Below are positions 55,651 through 64,000 of a stretch of 64,000 bases of DNA, piece by piece. Origin of the DNA: Brevundimonas halotolerans (GTDB lineage: Bacteria > Pseudomonadota > Alphaproteobacteria > Caulobacterales > Caulobacteraceae); assembly GCF_003730275.1 (NCBI RefSeq), contig NZ_QTTA01000003.1, forward strand, positions 20,975 through 84,974, in the 5' to 3' direction. Within the stretch, counting starts at the first letter, position 1; the number at the start of each line of letters is the position of its first letter. The notes under the pieces were generated by a model. The model was not told the DNA's origin and searched no databases. It saw only the letters and a list, made by a program, of their open reading frames with translations. A program made the translations under genes and the position numbers.

Positions 55651-56518
55651 GCCACTCGCTGAGCACGGTGCCGGAACTGCCATCCTCAAAGGCGACGCGG
55701 TCCAGCTGGACGGCGGCGATACAGACCGGGCGCTGGTCGATGCTGGCGGCGCGACAGCGAATGGCTCGGCCGTCGGGGAAGCTGGCGAACCGGCCCTCCA
55801 GCACGACCCGATAGCCCATGGGCGCGGGGACGGGCGCGCGGTCATCTTCGCCCCGCAGGGTAAAGCGATAGGCCTGTCCGTCGCGGCGGCCCAGACGCGA
55901 ACTGTTGGTCTCATGGACCGAAGCCAGACCGACCGTCTGGGGGTCCGCCTGTCCGGTCCCACCCCCCAGCGGGTCGCGGTCGATCCGTTGCGGGCAGGTC
56001 TCGCTGCCCAGCCAGGGGCGGCTGAGCCAGAACCCCTCGACCGCTTCCCAGCGGTCGCCGGCGCCCGAACTGGTGATCAGGGCTGTGTCTGACCAGTCGT
56101 CCGGCGTCAGCGACAGGCGCAGCGTTTCATTCTCCGGGCCCCAGGCCAAGGTCGGCACCCCGGCGTCGGGGGAGCGGGCCGTGCCCTCAGCATCGGCAGG
56201 CGTGGCCAAGGCTGCCGGCTTCGGACGCCCGCAGCCGAACGGCAGGCGGATGGCAAAGGTGCGGCCGACCAGCGGGTCTGGTCCGCTGACGGTCGTGCCG
56301 ATGGCATAGGCCGAACCGGCCCGTGATATGGCGCCCAGAAAGGCCGACCGGTCGAGCGTGGTCGGGGTCGCAATCTCAGGCTCGGGCACCGGCGTCTCGA
56401 CGATCGGTTCCGCGTCCACGGGCTGTTCGCGCGGTTCGCGATCGCACTGGGCCAGACCCACGGCCATCACGGATGCCATCGCCAGACGGGCGACAGGCAG
56501 ATCGCGGATCGATTTCAT
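55640..56518 (-). CDS. Hypothetical lipoprotein
   Basis: 292 residues from ATG 56518. Signal 'VARLAMASVMAVGLAQC' with Cys25; then a Pro/Glu-rich linker. The C-terminal ~220 residues have Cys pairs ('FGCGRPKPA', 'GSETCPQRI', 'AIRCRAASI', 'RPVCIAAVQL'), consistent with disulfides in the periplasm. No family is recognised. Short of a partner or operon, function is unknown. It is convergent with cenR and shares its terminal codons with a REP-like hairpin. Confidence 0.75.
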   Translation of the reverse strand: MKSIRDLPVARLAMASVMAVGLAQCDREPREQPVDAEPIVETPVPEPEIATPTTLDRSAFLGAISRAGSAYAIGTTVSGPDPLVGRTFAIRLPFGCGRPKPAALATPADAEGTARSPDAGVPTLAWGPENETLRLSLTPDDWSDTALITSSGAGDRWEAVEGFWLSRPWLGSETCPQRIDRDPLGGGTGQADPQTVGLASVHETNSSRLGRRDGQAYRFTLRGEDDRAPVPAPMGYRVVLEGRFASFPDGRAIRCRAASIDQRPVCIAAVQLDRVAFEDGSSGTVLSEWRPG

Positions 56519-56622
56519 CGTGTCATTCCCAAGCATCCCAAATCTTTAGCACAGTCTGCCTTCAAGACGAATTTCCGTGACCTGTATTGACGCCAGCTTC
56601 AGGGGCGCGTCTTCAGGGACGG

Positions 56623-58029
56623 ATGACTCTCGATCAGATCATAGCCCTTGGCGTCCTGGTGACCGTGGTCGGCGTGCTTATCCACGGACGGGTGCGCGCG
56701 GATGTCGTGGCCCTGGCCGGGGCGGCGGTGCTGCTGCTTCTGGGTGTGGTGCGGCCCGTCGAAGTGCAGGCGGCCTTTGCCAGCCCGGCCGTCATCGCCC
56801 TCGCCTCGCTGTTCGTCATCGCCTACGCCATTGAGCTATCCGGCCTGCTCGGTCTGCTGATCCGTCAGGCAACCAAGCTGTGCGCGCACCTGGGCGAGGC
56901 AGGGCTGTGGATCGTCATGATGTTGTGCGGCGCGGCGTCGGCCCTTCTGAACAACACGCCGATCGTGGTGCTGGCGGCGCCGGTCATCAAGGACGTGGCC
57001 GAAACACTAAATCGCTCGCCGAAGCGGTTCCTCATTCCGCTCAGCTACATCAGCATCATGGGTGGCTCCTGCACCCTGATCGGCACCTCGACCAATCTGC
57101 TGGTCAATGACATGGCCAGAAACGTCGGACAGCCGGTCTTCACCCTGTTCGAGATCACGCCGGTGGGTCTGGCCATCGCCGTCTGTGGCGCGCTCTGGCT
57201 GTATTTCGTGGGCGCCCGCCAGTTGGGACGCGCGGTTGCCGACGATGAGGCCGAGGCCCTGCGCCGCAAGCGCGCCGAGGAGGCCCGGATCGAGGCCGAG
57301 ACCCAGCGAGCGGCGCGGCGCTTTCGCCTGCCGTTCAACCTGCCGCGTGTTGGCGAGCCCCGTCCGTTGGACAACGGGTCTGGCGACGCCCAGCTGGGGG
57401 ACCTCAAGCTCTATGCGGCCGCCGATCGGCCATTCGATTTCAAACGGGCCATGGTGTCGCTGAGCATCTTCGTGGCGGTCGTGCTGGCCGCCGGCATGGG
57501 CTGGATTCCGATCGCCGCAGCGGCCTTTGGTGGCGCGGTGGCGCTGATCCTGCTGCGGATCCTGACCGCCGAAGAGGCCTATTCCGGCCTGCGGCCCGAC
57601 ATTCTGTTGCTGATCGCGGGCATGGTCGTGCTCGGCATCGCCATTGAGGTCACCGGCCTCGGCCAGAGCGGGGCCACCCTGCTGATCGACGTCATCCGGC
57701 CGTTCGGACCGTTGGCGGCGCTGATCATCTTGTATGGCGTGACCCTGGTCGCCACCGAGCTGCTGTCCAATGCCACGGTGGCGGTGCTGATCACACCGGT
57801 GGCCGTGGCCCTTGCCGTCAGCCTGGGCGTGGATCCTCGCCCGTTCCTGGTGGCGGTCATGATGGCGGCTTCGGCGGCTTTCGCGACCCCGTTCGGTTAT
57901 CAGACCAATGTGCTGGTCTATCAGCTGGGCGGCTACAGCTATATGGACTTCGTCCGCATCGGGGTGCCGCTCAATCTGATCACCTGGGTCGCGGCCATGG
58001 TCGCCATCCCGATCTTCTTCCCGTTCTGA
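56623..58029 (+). CDS. SLC13-family sodium/anion symporter-type permease
   Basis: 468 residues from ATG 56623, preceded by CAGGGACGG. About eleven membrane helices. Two repeat motifs are clear: 'ASALLNNTPIVVLAAPVIKD' with 'GSCTLIGTSTNLLVND' in the first half, and 'ATELLSNATVAVLITPVAVA' with 'ATPFGYQTNVLVYQLGGY' in the second. These S/N-N-T/A and TP/TSTN motifs bind substrate and sodium in the DASS superfamily. The central loop is a short charged coil ('EAEALRRKRAEEARIEAETQ') with no TrkA-C domains, unlike many long homologues. The substrate may be a dicarboxylate or sulfate. Confidence 0.88.
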   Translation: MTLDQIIALGVLVTVVGVLIHGRVRADVVALAGAAVLLLLGVVRPVEVQAAFASPAVIALASLFVIAYAIELSGLLGLLIRQATKLCAHLGEAGLWIVMMLCGAASALLNNTPIVVLAAPVIKDVAETLNRSPKRFLIPLSYISIMGGSCTLIGTSTNLLVNDMARNVGQPVFTLFEITPVGLAIAVCGALWLYFVGARQLGRAVADDEAEALRRKRAEEARIEAETQRAARRFRLPFNLPRVGEPRPLDNGSGDAQLGDLKLYAAADRPFDFKRAMVSLSIFVAVVLAAGMGWIPIAAAAFGGAVALILLRILTAEEAYSGLRPDILLLIAGMVVLGIAIEVTGLGQSGATLLIDVIRPFGPLAALIILYGVTLVATELLSNATVAVLITPVAVALAVSLGVDPRPFLVAVMMAASAAFATPFGYQTNVLVYQLGGYSYMDFVRIGVPLNLITWVAAMVAIPIFFPF

Positions 58030-58033
58030 CGCC

Positions 58034-58831
58034 CTAGACGTCCAGGTCGACACTGACCGGCGCGTGGTCGCTGGGGCGCTCCCAGGCCCGCACCGGCTCG
58101 TGGATGCGCGCCGAGCCGGGAACCACGGCCGGGGTCAGCCCGGGCGAGGTCCAGATGTGGTCCAGCCTCAGCCCCCGATTCGACTTGCGGAAGTCCTGGG
58201 CCCGGTAGCTCCACCAGCTGGCCAGTTTTTCAGGATCGGGGAAGGCGTCGCGGATCACATCGCTGAAGCGCCCGGCCTGCTGCAGCCGGGTCAGGGTCTC
58301 GATCTCGACCGGGGTGTGGCTGACGATCTTCAGCATGTAGCGGTGGTTCCAGACGTCGAATTCCCCCGGGGCGATGTTGAAATCGCCGGCCAGAAGCAAC
58401 CGGGCGTCCGGGTCCCGACGCTCGATGTGGGCCGTCAGCCGCTCGTAGAAATCCATCTTGTGATCGAATTTCGGATTGAGGGCGCGGTCGGGCAGGTCGC
58501 CGCCCGCGGGAATGTAGAAATTCTGGATCTCGACGCCCTTGACCGTCGCCGACACGCAGCGCGCATGCCCTTCGCGGCAAAGGCCGAGATTCGGTGCTTC
58601 CTCCAGCGGCAGGCGACTGGCGATGGCCACCCCGTGCCAGCCCTTCTGGCCCCCGATCTTCAGATGCGGCAGGCCCATGTCTTCAAAGGCGCGCACCGGG
58701 AACTGGTCGTCGGTGCATTTGATCTCCTGCAGCAGCAGGACGTCTGTGCCGCTTTCGCTCACATAGCGGGCGACCTGGTCGATGCGCAGTCGGACGGAGT
58801 TGATGTTCCAGGTGGTCAGGCGAAGGGTCAT
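58034..58831 (-). CDS. xth: Exodeoxyribonuclease III (AP endonuclease)
   Basis: 265 residues. 'LTTWNINSVRLR' (Asn10) and 'VLLLQEIKCTDDQFP' (Glu36) form the metal site; 'LLAGDFNIAPGEFDVWN' and 'RLDHIWTS' plus 'RPSDHAPVSVDL' complete the endonuclease/exonuclease/phosphatase active site. It cleaves at abasic sites in base-excision repair. Starts just downstream of a strong terminator for lolA. Confidence 0.96.
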   Translation of the reverse strand: MTLRLTTWNINSVRLRIDQVARYVSESGTDVLLLQEIKCTDDQFPVRAFEDMGLPHLKIGGQKGWHGVAIASRLPLEEAPNLGLCREGHARCVSATVKGVEIQNFYIPAGGDLPDRALNPKFDHKMDFYERLTAHIERRDPDARLLLAGDFNIAPGEFDVWNHRYMLKIVSHTPVEIETLTRLQQAGRFSDVIRDAFPDPEKLASWWSYRAQDFRKSNRGLRLDHIWTSPGLTPAVVPGSARIHEPVRAWERPSDHAPVSVDLDV

Positions 58832-58865
58832 GCGCCCGGCTTAGCAGGGGTTTGTGAGCCCGCGC

Positions 58866-58894
58866 AAAAAAACGCCCGGCCGCAAGACCGGGCG
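58866..58894 (-). terminator. Rho-independent terminator after lolA
   Basis: CGCCCGG (58873-58879) pairs with CCGGGCG (58888-58894), and on the minus strand the hairpin is followed by seven T residues (58872-58866). It lies between lolA and xth, so the two genes are separate transcription units. Confidence 0.88.
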
Positions 58895-59061
58895 CTTTCA
58901 GAGGTGTCTCTGCCGCAGGGAGGGGGATGACATCCGTAGCGGTCAAATGGCTGCTGCCAGCCTGTTGTCATTATGCAACGTCAAATCGAAAACGTCAAAC
59001 GCCCGTTGTAGCCCCGCTTTCTGTTGCGGTTCCGACACGGATCGTCCGTCAGGCGTATGCG

Positions 59062-59721
59062 TCAACGATTGCGTCCGGGGCGGCGGGTCGGGTCGCGCAG
59101 CTGGAACAGGCTGTTCGACAGGCCGCCCGCAGGCCGCAGCGTGGTCAGCTGGGTGCGGGTCCGCGCGCCCTGGGCATCGACCACCGTCCACTCCTGCAGC
59201 CGCATCGGATCGCCGGCAAAGGCCAGGGTGACTGAACCGTCGTTCGGGCGGCGGGAATCGCGTGCGACCAGCGCAAAGGCTCCGGACTCCCGACGCACGA
59301 CCCGGTCGATCCGCACGCCCTGGTCCAGCCGGACCTCGCGTGACAGGAAGGTCGACAGAGGTGTCTCGCTCAGCGGCACCTGACGGAACACCTCGAGGCG
59401 CGGGTCATAGCGCATGACATTGTTGCCGTCCGAGACGACCAGCAGGCCCTCGGGGTTGGTGTACTCAAAGCGCATCTTGCCGGGGCGCTGCAGCCAGAAC
59501 CGGCCGGTCCGGCGCTGGCCACCCGCGCCCGTCTCGACAAACTCGCCCTGGGCCGAGGTCAGGCCGCGCAGATAGGTCTGGGCGCGGGCCACCACGGCTT
59601 GATCGGCGGCCGACAGGCCCGCCTGGGCCATGACCGAGGGCGCACTGACCAGCAGGCCGGTCACCCCCAGGGCGGCACCGAGGCCGAAATCGCGGCGGGA
59701 CAGGATGTGAGGCGTCGTCAT
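59062..59721 (-). CDS. lolA: Outer-membrane lipoprotein carrier LolA with Tat-type signal
   Basis: 219 residues. The N-terminus 'LSRRDFGLGAALGVTGLLVS' carries a twin-arginine motif (Arg9-Arg10, SRRDF) rather than a plain Sec signal. The mature domain has 'TSAQGEFVETGAGGQRRTGR', 'FWLQRPGKMRFEYTNPEGLL' and 'VSDGNNVMRYDPRLEV', characteristic of LolA. It ferries lipoproteins across the periplasm from LolCDE to the outer membrane. ftsK upstream is usual in alphaproteobacteria. A strong terminator follows. Confidence 0.92.
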   Translation of the reverse strand: MTTPHILSRRDFGLGAALGVTGLLVSAPSVMAQAGLSAADQAVVARAQTYLRGLTSAQGEFVETGAGGQRRTGRFWLQRPGKMRFEYTNPEGLLVVSDGNNVMRYDPRLEVFRQVPLSETPLSTFLSREVRLDQGVRIDRVVRRESGAFALVARDSRRPNDGSVTLAFAGDPMRLQEWTVVDAQGARTRTQLTTLRPAGGLSNSLFQLRDPTRRPGRNR

Positions 59722-59937
59722 GAAATCATCCTTGAAAGTGAAGTGGATCGAGGCTCAAGCATCCCCGGTCCACAAGGCGCGGTCATGGCTCCAGCCTGAC
59801 CATATTCCGGCGCTGCGATGAAGCCCCGTTCATCGGAAACGGACCCGGCACCGCACCGGCCCGGAACAACGCGCGCCGCCTCTGCCGGTTCATCCCTCAA
59901 GCAGCGAGCGACCGCGTCGCGAGCGTTAGGGCCACTC

Positions 59938-62292
59938 CTAAAGAGGCGGCGGTCCGGCCAGCACGTCGCGCTTGCCGGCATGGTTGGCGGGGCTGACCAC
60001 GCCTTCCTGCTCCATGCGCTCGATCAGGGTGGCGGCGCGGTTATAGCCGATCTGCAGGCGACGCTGGACGTAGGAGGTCGAGGCCTTGCGGTCGCGGGTG
60101 ACCACAGCCACCGCCCGGTCATAGAGGTCATCCCCGGTCCCACCTCCGTCGTCGCCCCCGTCGCCGCCGTCGCCGTCCGGCTCATCGGTGATCAGGTCCA
60201 GATAGTCGGGCGCGCCCTGGGCCCGCAGGTGGGCACAGACTTCCTCGACCTCGCGGTCGGTCACGAACGGGCCGTGCAGCCGGGTGATGCGGCCGCCGCC
60301 GGCCATATAGAGCATATCGCCCTGGCCCAGCAGCTGCTCGCCGCCCTGTTCGCCGAGGATGGTGCGGCTGTCGATCTTGGAGGTGACCTGGAAAGAAATC
60401 CGGGTCGGGAAGTTCGCCTTGATCGTGCCGGTGATCACATCGACCGACGGGCGCTGCGTCGCCATGATCAGGTGAATGCCCGCCGCGCGGGCCATCTGGG
60501 CCAGACGCTGGACCGCGCCCTCGACGTCCTTGCCGGCCACCAGCATCAGATCGGCCATCTCGTCCATGACCACGACCAGATAGGGCATGGGTTCGGGCCG
60601 GATCTTCTCGGATTCATAGACCGGGCGGCCCTGGTCGTCGAAGCCGGTCTGGACGGTGCGCTCGAAATGCTCGCCCTTGGCCTGGGCTTCCTTGGCGCGC
60701 GCGTTATAGCCGGCGATGTTGCGCACCCCCAGCTTGGACATGCGGCGATAGCGGTCCTCCATCTCGCGGACCGTCCACTTCAGCGCCACGACCGCCTTCT
60801 TCGGGTCGGTCACCACCGGGCTGAGCAGGTGGGGAATGCCGTCATAGACGCTGAGCTCCAGCATCTTGGGGTCGATCATGATGAAGCGGCATTCGTCGGG
60901 GCTGAGGCGGTACAGGATCGACAGGATCATGGCATTGACCCCCACCGACTTGCCCGAACCGGTGGTGCCCGCGATCAGCAGGTGCGGCATGCGCGCCAGA
61001 TCGGCGACATAGGGCTCGCCGCCGATGGTCTCGCCCAGCGCCAGCGGCAACAGGTGGGCGGGCTTGTCATATTCGCCCGAGGCCAGAAGGTCGCGCAGAT
61101 AGACGGTTTCGCGCTTGGCATTGGGCAGTTCGATGCCGATGGCATTGCGTCCCTGCACCACACTGATGCGACAGGCGCGGGCCGACATGGAGCGGGCAAT
61201 GTCGTCGCTCAGTGCCACCACGCGTCCATGCTTGACCCCCGGGGCGGGCACCAGTTCGTACAGCGTGACGACCGGGCCCGGCCGGATCTGGTCGATGGTG
61301 CCGCGCACGCCGAACTCCTGCAGCACTTCTTCCAGCAGGCGGGCGTTCTGCTTCAGCGCGGCCTCGTCGACGGCGCCAACGCGTTTTTCCGGCTTGGCCA
61401 GTGTGGCCAGCGACGGCAGGTCAAAGGCGCCCGGCGGTCGCACGAAATCAAAGGTCCGCTGGTCGACATCGGCGTCCTTGCGGGCGGCACGGGTCGCCTT
61501 GGTCGGGGCGACGCGCGGCTCGGATACGTCGGTCGTGCGGGCCGCAGCGGGCGCGGGCTCACGCACCGGGGCGGCCTCGGGATCGACCGGTTTGGGGCGG
61601 GGCGGGGCGCGTCGCACGGGCTTGGCGCGGGCCGTCTCGGCGGGCGTAGCCGCGCGTGTGCGGGCCCGACCCCGGATCCAGTCCAGCCCGTCGCTCAGAT
61701 CGGCCGGACGCAGGCCTAGGGCATGGCCCAATGCCGTCAGGGCTCCGCCCAGAAACATCAGGCCCAGCATCATGCTGACGATCCAGCTGTTGCCCGGCAG
61801 GCCCAGCGCATTCAGTCCGGCGACAATCACCCCGCTGAACCCGTCGCCCGACAGGCCGCCCATGCCGGTCACCAGCGGCCAGATCGCCGGCGGCGTCGGC
61901 GTCGACAGGGCGGCAGCCAGCGCCAGCACGCCCAGCGTCGCGGTCAGGCTGCGCATCGGCGTCACCACCAGCCGATGACGCAGGGTGTCGCCCACGGCCA
62001 TGGCCAGGCCGAAAGCGAGCAGCAGCAGGGCGGCCGGCCAGGCCGCCAGACCCAGACCCTGCATGAACAGATCAGCGATCACCGCCCCCTGCTCGCCCAG
62101 CCAGTTGGTCGGGGCATGGGTCGAGGCGGCATTCCAGCTGGGATCGTTGCGGTTCCACGAGATCAGGGCGATCAGCAGCAGCACCGACAGCAGGGCCTGC
62201 AGCATGCCGCGAAAGCGCACGATCGCCGGCGCCTGCCAGACGATGCGGGCGCTCAGCCAGATCCGGTGACTGATGGCGAGGGCAGCGGACAT
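59938..62292 (-). CDS. ftsK: DNA translocase FtsK
   Basis: 784 residues. Four membrane helices in the first ~200 residues, a Pro/Ala/Arg-rich linker, then the RecA-type motor with '[20 protein letters not shown]' (Walker A near residue 445) and '[19 protein letters not shown]' (Walker B). The C-terminal gamma winged helix '[20 protein letters not shown]' recognises KOPS motifs and activates XerCD. FtsK coordinates chromosome segregation with division at the septum. A 216-bp gap without recognisable signals separates it from lolA. Two ACGAAACA copies (62314 and 62325) lie just upstream. Confidence 0.97.
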   Translation of the reverse strand: MSAALAISHRIWLSARIVWQAPAIVRFRGMLQALLSVLLLIALISWNRNDPSWNAASTHAPTNWLGEQGAVIADLFMQGLGLAAWPAALLLLAFGLAMAVGDTLRHRLVVTPMRSLTATLGVLALAAALSTPTPPAIWPLVTGMGGLSGDGFSGVIVAGLNALGLPGNSWIVSMMLGLMFLGGALTALGHALGLRPADLSDGLDWIRGRARTRAATPAETARAKPVRRAPPRPKPVDPEAAPVREPAPAAARTTDVSEPRVAPTKATRAARKDADVDQRTFDFVRPPGAFDLPSLATLAKPEKRVGAVDEAALKQNARLLEEVLQEFGVRGTIDQIRPGPVVTLYELVPAPGVKHGRVVALSDDIARSMSARACRISVVQGRNAIGIELPNAKRETVYLRDLLASGEYDKPAHLLPLALGETIGGEPYVADLARMPHLLIAGTTGSGKSVGVNAMILSILYRLSPDECRFIMIDPKMLELSVYDGIPHLLSPVVTDPKKAVVALKWTVREMEDRYRRMSKLGVRNIAGYNARAKEAQAKGEHFERTVQTGFDDQGRPVYESEKIRPEPMPYLVVVMDEMADLMLVAGKDVEGAVQRLAQMARAAGIHLIMATQRPSVDVITGTIKANFPTRISFQVTSKIDSRTILGEQGGEQLLGQGDMLYMAGGGRITRLHGPFVTDREVEEVCAHLRAQGAPDYLDLITDEPDGDGGDGGDDGGGTGDDLYDRAVAVVTRDRKASTSYVQRRLQIGYNRAATLIERMEQEGVVSPANHAGKRDVLAGPPPL

Positions 62293-62448
62293 GGGCGGGT
62301 AGACCCCTAGCGAACGAAACAGCGACGAAACACCGACAGGGTGGCAGAGGGAGGGTTAAGGGGCTGTTTACCTCGCCACGGATCGGACCCTCTTTCGGGG
62401 GCCTTTCGCCGCACTGGACGTAGGCGGGCGAGAGCGCGACAAGGGGTC

Positions 62449-63702
62449 ATGAGTGATATCGCCTACACAGATGTTCTGATTGCGGGCGCGGGCCTGGCCG
62501 GGGCCAGTCTGGCGCTGGCCCTGTCGCGCGAAGGGTTCGAGGTGACGCTGGTGGATCCCCAGCCGTTCGAGGCCCAGCTGGCACCAACATTCGACGGGCG
62601 ATCGACCGCCATCGCCTTTTCCACCTACCGGATGCTCCACACCCTCGGTCTGGGTCAGGATCTGGCGCCCCACGCCTGCCGCATGGACCGGATTCTGGTG
62701 ACCGACGGGCGCCGGCCCGGCGCCTCGGCCAAAGCGCCTGACCCGGCCTATCTCCGCTTCGACGCCGATGAGATCGGCGACGCCACAGGCGGCGAACCGC
62801 TGGGCTATATGATCGAGAACCGCCGCCTGCGCGTGGCGCTGGCCCGCGCCCTGGGCGAAACCGATGTGACAATACGGGCGCCGGTGGGGGTAAGCGGGGT
62901 CGAAACGGGGCTGGGCCGATCGACCGTCACCCTCAGCGACGGCTCACAGGTGCGGGCTGCCCTGGTGGTCGGGGCGGAAGGGCGCCGTTCCGTGGTGCGC
63001 GACGCGGCCGGGATCGGCGTCATCCGACAGGCCTATGGCCAGAGCGGTGTCGTCGCCACCGTGCGTCTGGCCGCCCCGCATGAGGGCGTGGCCCATGAAT
63101 ATTTCCTGCCGGGCGGGCCGTTTGCCATCCTGCCCCTCACCGATCAGCGCGCCAGTCTGGTCTGGACCGAACCGACCCGGGCGGCCGAGGCCCTGCGCGG
63201 CGCATCGGACGCCGCCTTCCTGTCCCACCTGAACCGGCGGTTCGGGGATTTCCTCGGGACAGCCCGGCCCGAAGGTCCGCGCTTCGTCTATCCACTGGAC
63301 CTCAGCCTGGCCACGGCCATGGTCGCGCCGCGCATCGCTCTGATCGGCGACGCCGCCCATGGCGTCCACCCGGTCGCGGGGCAGGGCCTGAACATGGGGC
63401 TGAAGGATGTGGCCGCCCTGACCGAGGTGCTGGCCGACGCGCGGCTGCTGGGTGAGGATATCGGCGCCGAGCCCGTGCTGGACCGCTATGCCCAGTGGCG
63501 GCGCTTTGACACGGTCGCCCTGACGCTGGCCTTTGACGCCTTTGTCCGGCTGTTCTCGAACGATATCGCCCCGGTCCGGGCCGTGCGTGACCTCGGCATG
63601 GCCGCCGTCAACCGCATCGCGCCCCTGCGCCGGGCCTTCATGCACGAAGCGGGCGGCGCCACAGGCGACCTGCCAAAACTCCTGCGGGGTGAGCCGGTCT
63701 AG
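62449..63702 (+). CDS. ubiH: FAD-dependent ubiquinone biosynthesis hydroxylase, UbiH type
   Basis: 417 residues from ATG 62449. 'DVLIAGAGLAGASLALALSR' is the FAD dinucleotide motif, 'ALVVGAEGRRSVVRDAAGI' the DG motif region (here GAEGRRS), and 'ALIGDAAHGVHPVAGQGLNM' the GD motif with FAD and substrate loops. This places it in the UbiH/UbiF/VisC/COQ6 family, which hydroxylates the ubiquinone ring. The exact ring position cannot be told from sequence. Divergent from ftsK, 156 bp between. Confidence 0.9.
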   Translation: MSDIAYTDVLIAGAGLAGASLALALSREGFEVTLVDPQPFEAQLAPTFDGRSTAIAFSTYRMLHTLGLGQDLAPHACRMDRILVTDGRRPGASAKAPDPAYLRFDADEIGDATGGEPLGYMIENRRLRVALARALGETDVTIRAPVGVSGVETGLGRSTVTLSDGSQVRAALVVGAEGRRSVVRDAAGIGVIRQAYGQSGVVATVRLAAPHEGVAHEYFLPGGPFAILPLTDQRASLVWTEPTRAAEALRGASDAAFLSHLNRRFGDFLGTARPEGPRFVYPLDLSLATAMVAPRIALIGDAAHGVHPVAGQGLNMGLKDVAALTEVLADARLLGEDIGAEPVLDRYAQWRRFDTVALTLAFDAFVRLFSNDIAPVRAVRDLGMAAVNRIAPLRRAFMHEAGGATGDLPKLLRGEPV

Positions 63703-63709
63703 GTCCAAT

Positions 63710-64000
63710 CGACATTCAGGGATTCACTTGGGCCTGAATGCGTGATTCATAGGTCTCCGCTTTGACGGAGGTCTGTGATGGGTGTGAAGCGGTACGAACT
63801 GGATGAGGCGCAGTGGGCTCGGATCGAGCCGCTGCTCCCGGGGAAGACGTCGGATCCCGGGCGGACGGGGTCAGACAACCGCCTGTTCGTGAACGGCGTG
63901 CTGTGGGTGCTGCGTTCCGGCGCTCACTGGCAGGACCTTCCCGAGCGCTACGGCAAGTGGAAGACGGCGCACAAGCGTTTCAGCCGTTGGGCCGCAGCGG
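63710..64000 (+). mobile_element. IS5-type insertion sequence, left part, cut by window edge
   Basis: Starts somewhere within the 75 bp after ubiH. The region has inverted ATTCAGG (63714-63720) and CCTGAAT (63733-63739), repeated GATTCA (63721, 63744) and a hairpin CTCCG-N6-CGGAG (63755-63770) just before the transposase ribosome-binding site. The true left inverted repeat cannot be fixed without the right end. The element belongs to the only mobile DNA seen in the window. Confidence 0.7.
63778..64000 (+). CDS. IS5-family transposase, N-terminal part
   Basis: 74 residues are visible from ATG 63778, preceded by GGAGG at 63767-63771. '[17 protein letters not shown]' is the DUF4096/IS5 N-terminal helix region and '[20 protein letters not shown]' followed by '[16 protein letters not shown]' is typical of the IS427/IS1031 groups. 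The DDE catalytic residues and any frameshift site lie beyond the window. It is transcribed in the same direction as ubiH, 75 bp after its stop. Confidence 0.9.
   Translation, partial: MGVKRYELDEAQWARIEPLLPGKTSDPGRTGSDNRLFVNGVLWVLRSGAHWQDLPERYGKWKTAHKRFSRWAAA

Noticed and set aside
59722..59937. Possible small RNA between lolA and ftsK
   Set aside because: No promoter-terminator pair or stable hairpin could be supported by eye.
59818..61719. 633-codon plus-strand open frame opposite ftsK
   Set aside because: Antisense shadow of the ftsK motor and linker; no ribosome-binding site and no family motifs.

Overview
This is a GC-rich chromosomal segment from an alphaproteobacterium of the order Caulobacterales, most likely Brevundimonas or a close relative. 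The taxonomic call is inference. It rests on a Caulobacter-type replication origin beside hemE (two full CtrA boxes and a cluster of GANTC sites), on lineage markers (NtrZ family, a CenR-like regulator, large NAD-glutamate dehydrogenase, HemJ), and on gene order. The window is almost entirely vertically inherited housekeeping DNA. No CRISPR array, prophage, tRNA or rRNA was recognised. The only mobile element is the start of an IS5-type insertion sequence cut by the right edge.

Layout. 1-11.8 kb: end of glnD, rph, the heat-shock set hrcA-grpE and dnaK-dnaJ (a sigma32-like promoter precedes dnaK), dapB, an EamA permease, dut and coaBC. 11.9-21.5 kb: a lipoprotein and an XRE regulator, then the conserved alphaproteobacterial minus-strand block usp-nfuA-tsaB-rimI-fur-miaB-phoH-ybeY-lnt, here interrupted by two further XRE-type regulators and lacking corC. 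21.5-32.7 kb: 1639-residue NAD-GDH, an outer-membrane barrel, an AI-2E-type permease, a DUF853 ATPase, mltA and a Tim44-like protein.

32.9-53.5 kb is the origin domain. To the left of the origin, ppsR-maf-aroE-coaE-dnaQ run leftward; four of them are joined by 4-bp ATGA overlaps. Secb lies beyond them. The 550-bp gap at 37101-37650 is the proposed Cori. To the right, hemE-hemH-hemJ, rho, a DUF6489 gene, mnmE, mnmG, rsmG, parA and parB run rightward, so genes flanking the origin are transcribed with the replication forks. Three parS sites (core GTTTCACGTGAAAC) lie at 41.9, 43.5 and 46.2 kb. The minus-strand leuS-lptE-holA set, a DUF3576 lipoprotein and ntrZ follow.

53.5-64 kb: a degenerate ThiE-like gene divergent from yggS, a CenR-like response regulator, a lipoprotein, an SLC13 permease, xth, lolA (with a Tat-type signal), ftsK, ubiH and the IS5 fragment.

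Functionally the window brings together replication initiation and segregation (Cori, parABS, dnaQ, holA, ftsK), tRNA and ribosome maturation (mnmE, mnmG, rsmG, miaB, tsaB, ybeY, rph), protein folding, heme synthesis and envelope biogenesis (lnt, lolA, lptE, mltA). I see no clearly new multi-gene system. The points most worth checking are the origin architecture, the placement of parS sites over gene signals, the XRE pair with its palindromic operator region, and a lipoprotein with a toxin-like C-terminal motif.
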